From NCBI GenBank assembly GCA_030151135.1, contig JASLEQ010000464.1:1-10669 (forward strand): a stretch of 10,669 nt of DNA, read 5' to 3'. The notes beneath the pieces were generated by a model. It searched no databases and was not told the origin of the DNA. It saw nothing but the letters and a program-made list of their open reading frames with translations. Below are positions 5,601-10,669 of the stretch, piece by piece. The stretch's first letter is position 1, and each line of letters starts with the position of its first letter. The translations under genes and the position numbers were made by a program. The stretch is from Candidatus Sulfotelmatobacter sp. GTDB lineage: Bacteria > Acidobacteriota > Terriglobia > Terriglobales > SbA1.

Positions 5601-6917
5601 ATGCCGCGCATGATTGATCAGCTCCGCGCTTCGAAGTTGCCTTCGAACATGATGCAATTTGCCGCGCGTGGGGCGCTCCAGGTTTCACCGGCGGAGAACA
5701 TTGAGATTTTGGTTCACCTCGCCCGCCATAACAAGGTTTTTGGCGATCTCGCCCGCATGACCCTCGCAGGATGGGACGAGAAAGCCTCCGTGGCAGCGGC
5801 AGGCGATCCGCAAACGCCGCGGGAAGTTTTGGAGTATCTCATCGCTCCCGATAATCTCCGGCCGAAGTTGTTGCCTGCGCTGCTGAATAATCCTTCGGTC
5901 CCGGAGTCTCTGATCGTCAAACTCGCCACGTCGGCGATGCGCGATACGATCGACGTGATGCTGAAGAGTGAGCGCGCGACTGCTATTCCGGCAGTTTTAA
6001 ACACACTTCGGTCCAATCCGTACACGAAAAAGGGCGAGATCGAGGAACTACTGGGCAAAATGCAGGGCGGAGATGCCGCTGCTGCTCCCGGACCGCCGGC
6101 TCAGGCGTTGCCCCAAACGTCAGCAGCGGTTCAGCCGGTTACGGCCGATGCCACGGTCGCTGCTGCGCCTGTCGCGAACCCCGCCGTGAGTGACCCCGGC
6201 AGCCATGACCCTCAGCATGAAGAGGCAGTTGCCACTTATATGAAGGATCATGCGGCCGATATCGTGGCCGAAGGCGAGAAGCCATTCCAGGCCATTGGTG
6301 GAATCGTTGAGTTGCTCGGTCAGGATTACTTTCCTGTGGTTCAGAAAGCCGAAATTGCGTCGCCCGAAGCTTCGGCCACTGCACATGCGGTGACATCGAC
6401 TGCAGCGGCATCGACTTCCGGCGCAGCCAGTTCGGCGGCCGCTAAGCCTGCCGTGGTAAAGGCCCACGGGCATCCGAACGAACTGCCGAAACGCGAAAAC
6501 ACGTTGCAGAAGATCAACCGGCTTGATGTCAAGGGACGCATCCAGCTTGCGCTGAAAGGCAACAAGGAAGAACGGTCGATATTAATTCGCGACGGCACCA
6601 AGGTGGTCGCACTTGCCGTGCTTGAGGCCCCAAAGCTCGCCGATGGCGAAGTGGAAAAGTTTGCCAGTCAGAAGAACGTGCTCGAGGCGGTGCTTCGGCA
6701 AATTCCGCTGAAGCGGCGGTTCATGAAAAACTATATCGTCGTACGAAATCTGTGCGCCAACCCCCGCACGCCGCTTGATTTGGCGCTGGGACTGATGAAG
6801 AATCTTCTGATCCAGGACCTGAAAAATATCTCTGCCAACAAGGAAGTATCGGAAACCATTCGCAAGCTTGCCCTGAAGATGTACAAGCAGAAGCTGGATG
6901 AAGCGAACAAGAAATAG
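5601..6917 (+). CDS. Conserved-type helical-repeat protein of unknown function, two modules joined by Ala-rich linkers
   Basis: I do not recognise a named family. The 438 residues divide by composition. Residues 1-155 are a helical module with recurring N/D-P-x-x-P-x-x-L units (AGDPQTPREVLEYL at 67-80, NNPSVPESLIVKLA at 96-109). Residues about 156-200 are an Ala/Pro linker, about 201-250 a short helical segment, and about 251-296 an Ala/Ser/Thr linker. Residues about 297-438 are a second helical module with similar units (ANPRTPLDLALGLM at 386-399, SANKEVSETIRKLA at 411-424) and the phrase LALKGNKEERSILIRD. The units recall LRV/HEAT-like right-handed helical repeats that bind proteins. No signal peptide, membrane helix or catalytic motif is seen, so a cytoplasmic scaffold is the simplest guess. 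ATG 5601 has GAGG 8 nt upstream, overlapping the preceding stop. Confidence 0.85.
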   Translation: MPRMIDQLRASKLPSNMMQFAARGALQVSPAENIEILVHLARHNKVFGDLARMTLAGWDEKASVAAAGDPQTPREVLEYLIAPDNLRPKLLPALLNNPSVPESLIVKLATSAMRDTIDVMLKSERATAIPAVLNTLRSNPYTKKGEIEELLGKMQGGDAAAAPGPPAQALPQTSAAVQPVTADATVAAAPVANPAVSDPGSHDPQHEEAVATYMKDHAADIVAEGEKPFQAIGGIVELLGQDYFPVVQKAEIASPEASATAHAVTSTAAASTSGAASSAAAKPAVVKAHGHPNELPKRENTLQKINRLDVKGRIQLALKGNKEERSILIRDGTKVVALAVLEAPKLADGEVEKFASQKNVLEAVLRQIPLKRRFMKNYIVVRNLCANPRTPLDLALGLMKNLLIQDLKNISANKEVSETIRKLALKMYKQKLDEANKK

Positions 6918-6919
6918 AT

Positions 6920-6926
6920 GGAGGAG
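6920..6926 (+). promoter_or_regulatory. Shine-Dalgarno GGAGGAG before the CoA-binding gene, start-deciding
   Basis: GGAGGAG lies 2 nt before GTG 6929, which is unusually close, and 11 nt before the in-frame TTG 6938. The motif is strong, but its spacing leaves the true start uncertain between these two codons. Confidence 0.5.
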
Positions 6927-6928
6927 AT

Positions 6929-7342
6929 GTGGCCTCTTTGCCGCACAATGACCCCATTGCTGATCTGCTGAAGCGTGCTCATACGATTGCCGTGGTGGGT
7001 TTGTCAGACAATCCGTTACGCGCCAGTCACGGTGTTTCCGCCTACATGCAAAGCCACGGTTACCGGATTATTCCGGTGAATCCTCAGGTTGAAGAGTGTC
7101 TCGGAGAGAAGGCATATCCCAGTCTGCTGGAGGTTCCTGACAAGATCGATATCGTCAACATCTTTCGGCGGCCAGAATACGTGGAAGAAATTGTGGACCA
7201 GGCAATTAAGTTGAAAGTTCCTGCGGTCTGGATGCAGGAGGAAGTCATCCATGAAAAGGCGGCCGAAAAAGCTCGCAAGGCGGGAATCTTCGTCGTGATG
7301 GACCGCTGCATTCTGAAGGAACACCAGGTCCGTTCCCGCTAA
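6929..7342 (+). CDS. CoA-binding domain protein, YccU family
   Basis: The 137-residue protein is a single Rossmann-like CoA-binding domain, the same fold as the CoA-binding part of succinyl-CoA synthetase alpha, and matches the length of E. coli YccU. Visible family features are TIAVVGLSDNPLRASHGV (strand, glycine-rich turn and Ser/Arg segment for the CoA phosphates), YRIIPVNPQ, the DIVNIFRRPEYV segment, VWMQEEV, and the C-terminal VVMDRCILKEH, which contains the conserved-type MDRC. No catalytic partner domain is present. Members are thought to bind CoA, but their physiological role is not established. It starts 11 bp after the repeat-protein gene, so it is likely the last gene of that unit. 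Start choice is uncertain: GTG 6929 has its Shine-Dalgarno only 2 nt away, and TTG 6938 would drop three residues. Confidence 0.92.
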   Translation: MASLPHNDPIADLLKRAHTIAVVGLSDNPLRASHGVSAYMQSHGYRIIPVNPQVEECLGEKAYPSLLEVPDKIDIVNIFRRPEYVEEIVDQAIKLKVPAVWMQEEVIHEKAAEKARKAGIFVVMDRCILKEHQVRSR

Positions 7343-7409
7343 TCCCCGGTTTACTTCCTTAGAACTTAAGCCGCTCGCGTCGGAAAGCAATCTGCGCCGA
7401 TGAATGGGC
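7343..7409. other. Convergent intergenic region between the CoA-binding gene and rarA
   Basis: Both flanking genes end here, so a bidirectional terminator would be expected in these 67 bp. Only weak inverted repeats are visible: CTTA/TAAG around the AGAAC segment near 7360-7370, and CCG/CGG near 7371-7383. Neither has a T-run, so no intrinsic terminator can be called. Confidence 0.5.
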
Positions 7410-8777
7410 CTACGATTCTTTCCGATCCGAAATGCCATTTTCTGCCGCGCGAGAGCGCCTTGCCTTTATCTCCTGCAACCGCTCGCGAATGCGCTTCTCG
7501 ATGCCTTCATTCGTTGGCTGGTAATAAACGTGTCCGCGGAGATTATCGGGCAGGCACTCCATATCCGTTACTTTGGATTCGAAATCGTGCGCGTACTGGT
7601 ATCCCTGCCCGTAACCGAGTCCCTTCATCAGCTTCGTTGGGGCGTTGCGCAGATGCAGTGGAACGGATTCCGCTGCCGTTCGCTCAACATCGGCCTGCAC
7701 GCTGCCGTAGGCGGTGTATAGCGCGTTCGATTTGGGCGCAACCGAAAGGTAAACGACGGCTTGCGCCAGCGCCAGATTGCCTTCGGGCATGCCAATAAAA
7801 TCCACGGCGTCGCGAGCGGCCATACAAAGAGAAAGCGCATTCGGGTCGGCGAGGCCGATATCTTCGACGGCCATTCTCACCACGCGACGGGCAACGTAGA
7901 GTGGATCTTCTCCAGCTTCCAGCATGCGCCCCAACCAGTACAGGGCCGCGTCCGGATCGCTGTTGCGCACCGACTTGTGCAGCGCGGAAATGAGGTTGTA
8001 GTGCTCTTCGCCTGTCTTGTCGTAGAGCAGGATCCGTCGCTGCAGGGCATCGTGAACGATTTCGTCGGTGATCTCGAGCGTGCTGTCTTTGTTTTTCTGA
8101 GCCAGTCCGGCCGCAACTTCCAGAACGTTGTAGGCGCTGCGCGCGTCGCCGCTGGTGTAGTTGGCAATCTTCTTCAAGACATCATCGGAAGCCGTCACGC
8201 GCATTCCTCCCAGCCCGCGTTCGCCATCAGTAAGGGCCCGCTTTAACAGCGCAACGATCTGATCTTCGGTGAGCGGCTGCAAGACGTAGACTCGGCAACG
8301 TGAGAGCAACGCCGAGTTGATTTCAAACGATGGATTCTCCGTCGTAGCCCCGATCAGCCGAATGTTTCCCTTTTCGACGTGCGGCAGGAAGGCATCCTGC
8401 TGGGCCTTGTTGAAACGATGGATCTCGTCGATGAAGACGATCGTTCGCGTGCCGTACTGTTTGGCCCGTTCGGCATCGGCCATAACCTGCTTGATTTCCT
8501 TGATTCCAGCCAGCACCGCGGAGAACTCAATGAACTCCGCCTTGGTCATGTTCGCGATGATTTTGGCAAGAGTCGTCTTGCCAGTGCCTGGAGGTCCCCA
8601 GAAGATGATGGAGCCAGCGTCATCGCGCTCGATTGAGACCCGCAGCGGCTTACCGGGCCCGATCAGATGCTCCTGCCCGGCATATTCATCGAGAGTGCGA
8701 GGACGCATGCGATCGGCCAAGGGCCGCGTCGCGTCAGCTGACCCGCTGGCGTTCGGCATGGATTGAAACAAGTTCAC
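7410..8777 (-). CDS. rarA: Replication-associated recombination protein A (RarA/MgsA), AAA+ ATPase
   Basis: RarA is a clamp-loader-related AAA+ ATPase (Mgs1/WRNIP1 family) that acts at stalled replication forks and DNA ends. The 455-residue product has the full family layout. MRPRTLDEYAGQEHLIGPGKPL sits at about residues 24-45, followed by Walker A GPPGTGKTT (61-69), Walker B IVFIDEIHRFN (D117-E118), sensor 1 GATTENPSFE (143-152) and an arginine finger LLSRCR (R160). C-terminal tetramerisation-domain motifs include HYNLISALHKSVRNSDPDAALYWL, VYLSVAPKSNALY and VPLHLRNAPTKLMKGLGYG. GTG at 8775-8777 is used as the start. The internal ATG 6 codons later also fits, and neither has a Shine-Dalgarno at proper spacing (GAGGAG is about 15 nt from the GTG). 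It is divergent from the kinase gene, with 76 bp between start codons. Confidence 0.97.
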   Translation of the reverse strand: MNLFQSMPNASGSADATRPLADRMRPRTLDEYAGQEHLIGPGKPLRVSIERDDAGSIIFWGPPGTGKTTLAKIIANMTKAEFIEFSAVLAGIKEIKQVMADAERAKQYGTRTIVFIDEIHRFNKAQQDAFLPHVEKGNIRLIGATTENPSFEINSALLSRCRVYVLQPLTEDQIVALLKRALTDGERGLGGMRVTASDDVLKKIANYTSGDARSAYNVLEVAAGLAQKNKDSTLEITDEIVHDALQRRILLYDKTGEEHYNLISALHKSVRNSDPDAALYWLGRMLEAGEDPLYVARRVVRMAVEDIGLADPNALSLCMAARDAVDFIGMPEGNLALAQAVVYLSVAPKSNALYTAYGSVQADVERTAAESVPLHLRNAPTKLMKGLGYGQGYQYAHDFESKVTDMECLPDNLRGHVYYQPTNEGIEKRIRERLQEIKARRSRAAENGISDRKES

Positions 8778-8783
8778 GGAAGA

Positions 8784-8789
8784 AATGTA
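8784..8789 (-). promoter_or_regulatory. Weak -10-like hexamer upstream of rarA
   Basis: On the minus strand, TACATT (4/6 to TATAAT) ends 6 nt before the GTG of rarA, the same spacing as the lnt element. No TGn extension and no clear -35 are seen. It is listed mainly because it repeats the geometry seen at lpxD, lnt and the kinase. Confidence 0.25.
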
Positions 8790-8836
8790 CTACTCCTCAG
8801 CTTAGCGCATATCGGGAACAGGATTCTGCCCGGGGC

Positions 8837-8842
8837 TATAAT
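8837..8842 (+). promoter_or_regulatory. Consensus -10 TATAAT of the Ser/Thr kinase gene
   Basis: A perfect TATAAT ends 11 nt before ATG 8854, placing the likely transcription start about 4-5 nt upstream of the start codon. GGAACA at 8815-8820 (16-bp spacer) is a weak -35 candidate with 3/6 matches. No Shine-Dalgarno is present, so the mRNA would be essentially leaderless. Confidence 0.6.
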
Positions 8843-8853
8843 GGCACGCGCTT

Positions 8854-10669
8854 ATGGGCCTGGCTTCTGGTACTAAATTCGGATCCTATGAAATCATCGC
8901 GCCGTTGGGAGCCGGCGGCATGGGCGAAGTGTACCGTGCCCGCGATCCTCAGCTGGGGCGGGATGTCGCTATCAAGATTTTGCCGTCTTTTCTCTCTCGG
9001 GATGCCGATCGCCTGCGCCGCTTTGAACAGGAAGCGCGCGCGGCCGCTGCTCTGAATCATCCCAACATTCTTGCCGTGTATCAGTTTGGGTCTCATGACG
9101 GCGCTCCCTACCTCGTGTCGGAGTTGCTGGAAGGCCACACGCTGCGCGAAATTCTGCTGCGCGGACCGCTCCCGGCGCGTAAGGCTATCGATTACGCGGT
9201 TCAAACGGCTCACGGTCTCGCTGCCGCACATGAGAAGGGAATCGTTCACCGAGATCTGAAACCAGAAAACCTGTTTTTGACGAAAGATGGTCGAATCAAA
9301 ATTCTCGATTTCGGCCTGGCCAAAGTCATCGAAACGACACGGGCAGCAGAGCCAACGAACCCAACGATGACGGAAGGAACCGAGCCGGGAGTCGTTCTTG
9401 GTACGGCCGGATACATGGCTCCCGAACAGGTGCGAGGAGAGGCGGCAGATGGCCGTGCCGACTTGTTTGCGCTCGGCAGCATTCTGCACGAGATGTTGAC
9501 TGGCAAGCGGGCATTTCACAAGCCGACCTCTGCCGAGACAATGAGCGCGATTCTCAACGAGGAGCCGCCTCCGATTTCTCAACTGATTCCCGGCGTTGCT
9601 CCAGCGCTGCAGAAGGTCGTCCACCGTTGTCTGGAGAAGGTTCCGCAGCAGCGCTTTCATTCTGCGTCGGATCTGGCGTTCGCGCTCGAAGCACTGTCGG
9701 ACTCCGGCAGCGGCCCCACTGCGCCATTCACTACTGCACGACCGTCAATCACCGGGCTGTGGCTCGGCTGGGCAGCGGGCGCAGTTGTCGTGATCATTGG
9801 TCTTTTCTGGTGGCTCACGCGTGTCCCGCCCGCACCAATAGTTGAGTCTATTGAGCAACTTACCAATGACGGACAGAACAAAGCAGGGTCGCTTGAGGCA
9901 GATGCCTCACGCATTTATTTCAATGAGGGACCGACTGGTAGTTTCCGAGTCGCACAAGTCTCCATTAACGGCGGTCAGACCGGACAGGTTTCGACAGAGG
10001 TGCTCAATCCCGATATTCTCAGCCTCACCAAAGACGGTTCTGCTCTGCTGGTCTCAAGTGGTGGCTTCATTCAGGATCACTTCTCGATTTGGATGGTTCC
10101 TCTGCCTGCGGGGCAGGCCCGCCGCCTGGGGGATGAGGATATGGTAGGGGCACGTCTGTTCCCGGATGGCAGGTTGATCTATCTCACTGAATCCGGTTTG
10201 TATGTCGCCGAAAAAGATAAATCCAATCCTCGCAGACTAGAGGAACTCTCGAAATTTCGAAGATTGCCGCGGGTGTCTCCCGATGGTCAGCGCTTGGTTT
10301 TCGTCGATGCGACGGATCAAGGGTGGACGATTAATGAGGCTGCCGCGGACGGAAGCAATGTCCGACCTATTCTGAAGTCGCGTGAGGGTTTGCCTGGAGA
10401 CGTGTGCTGCGTCCGCTGGACTGAGGATGGTAGTTTCTTGCTCTTTCGCGGGCTGACCGAAGGACGATGGGATATATGGGCATTACGCGATGAGAAGCAC
10501 TCGTTTCGCCGAACTCCTTTGCCTTTGCGTCTCACGAGTGGGCCAATCTCTTACAGTTCGTTCGCTCCCAGCCGCGATGGAAAGAAGATTTTTGCCGTTG
10601 GCGCGCTGCTTCGCGGCGAACTGGAGCGTTACGACCCGAAATCGCAGCAGTTTGTTCCCTTTCTGGGAG
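8854..10669 (+). CDS. Membrane Ser/Thr protein kinase with WD40-like (PD40) extracytoplasmic region, 3' end outside window
   Basis: The frame runs open from ATG 8854 to the right edge (605 codons visible, no stop). Residues about 12-280 are a Hanks-type kinase of the PknB group. The glycine loop is LGAGGMGEVY (18-27), the ATP lysine K41 sits in VAIK, the catalytic loop is HRDLKPEN (132-139), the DFG motif is at 152-154, and GTAGYMAPEQ (183-192) contains the APE motif. The loop between DFG and APE is Thr-rich and may be autophosphorylated. A single membrane helix spans about 299-322, followed by a beta-rich region with PD40-type repeats such as SPDGQRLVF (475-483), FPDGRLIYL and KDGKKIF-like units, probably a sensor or protein-binding propeller outside the membrane. 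PASTA repeats are absent. This architecture is common in Acidobacteriota. The ATG lacks a Shine-Dalgarno, but TATAAT lies just upstream. The substrate is unknown. Confidence 0.95.
   Translation, partial: MGLASGTKFGSYEIIAPLGAGGMGEVYRARDPQLGRDVAIKILPSFLSRDADRLRRFEQEARAAAALNHPNILAVYQFGSHDGAPYLVSELLEGHTLREILLRGPLPARKAIDYAVQTAHGLAAAHEKGIVHRDLKPENLFLTKDGRIKILDFGLAKVIETTRAAEPTNPTMTEGTEPGVVLGTAGYMAPEQVRGEAADGRADLFALGSILHEMLTGKRAFHKPTSAETMSAILNEEPPPISQLIPGVAPALQKVVHRCLEKVPQQRFHSASDLAFALEALSDSGSGPTAPFTTARPSITGLWLGWAAGAVVVIIGLFWWLTRVPPAPIVESIEQLTNDGQNKAGSLEADASRIYFNEGPTGSFRVAQVSINGGQTGQVSTEVLNPDILSLTKDGSALLVSSGGFIQDHFSIWMVPLPAGQARRLGDEDMVGARLFPDGRLIYLTESGLYVAEKDKSNPRRLEELSKFRRLPRVSPDGQRLVFVDATDQGWTINEAAADGSNVRPILKSREGLPGDVCCVRWTEDGSFLLFRGLTEGRWDIWALRDEKHSFRRTPLPLRLTSGPISYSSFAPSRDGKKIFAVGALLRGELERYDPKSQQFVPFLG

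Noticed and set aside
7343..7409. Intrinsic terminator between convergent genes
   Set aside because: Only 3-4 bp stems without a T-run are visible, which is not enough to call.
7761..8246. Plus-strand open frame (161 codons) opposite rarA
   Set aside because: It is antisense to conserved RarA C-terminal sequence with no ribosome site or recognisable domain.
8836..9660. Minus-strand open frame (274 codons) opposite the kinase
   Set aside because: It is antisense to the kinase catalytic domain, whose motifs are all intact on the plus strand, and its translation is compositionally odd with no domain.
1..10669. CRISPR arrays, insertion sequences, tRNA or rRNA genes, prophage or attachment sites
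   Set aside because: No regularly spaced repeats, transposase or integrase motifs, terminal inverted repeats or RNA gene signatures were found on reading both strands. The region looks like ordinary chromosome.

Overview
The window looks like a stretch of chromosome from a Gram-negative bacterium, most likely an Acidobacteriota (Terriglobia/Koribacter-like). The reasons are: lipid A and lipoprotein genes (lpxD, lnt), moderately high GC (high 50s by eye), many GTG starts, a glycine/threonine-rich secreted protein, and a Ser/Thr kinase with a transmembrane segment and a WD40-like (PD40) sensor region, a kinase type abundant in that phylum. The phylum is inferred from style and context, not from a marker comparison. 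No mobile element, tRNA, rRNA or CRISPR array was seen. The longest gene-free gap is about 100 bp.

Layout. 1-472: 3' end of a secreted-type protein that begins outside the window. 518-4869: a tight forward cluster of lpxD (lipid A acyltransferase), an uncharacterised P-loop NTPase with a cysteine cluster, lnt (apolipoprotein N-acyltransferase) and prfB (peptide chain release factor 2). prfB must be read as one gene across a programmed +1 frameshift at 3834-3840. lnt and prfB overlap by ATGA. 4970-7342: forward genes for a small HD hydrolase resembling alarmone (ppGpp) hydrolases, a 438-residue helical-repeat protein of unknown function, and a YccU-type CoA-binding protein. 7410-8777: rarA (replication-associated AAA+ ATPase) on the minus strand, convergent with the CoA-binding gene. 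8854 to the right edge: a membrane Ser/Thr protein kinase, divergent from rarA and cut by the window edge.

How the genes fit together. lpxD and lnt both serve the outer membrane: lpxD in lipid A assembly, lnt in lipoprotein maturation. The P-loop gene between them is a candidate for an unrecognised role in or near that process, but adjacency is the only link. prfB autoregulates through its in-frame UGA. Its start codon also overlaps the UGA stop of lnt, so two RF2-decoded stops lie 66 nt apart.

Transcription and translation signals show a pattern. Genes that probably begin transcripts (lpxD, lnt, rarA, the kinase) have a -10-like hexamer 6-11 nt before the start codon and no good Shine-Dalgarno. 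Downstream genes (1513, 4970, 5601, 6929) have Shine-Dalgarno motifs. This suggests leaderless mRNAs for the first genes. The most interesting points are this pattern, the Cys-cluster P-loop protein, the double UGA arrangement at lnt-prfB and the unknown repeat protein. None clearly amounts to a wholly new system.
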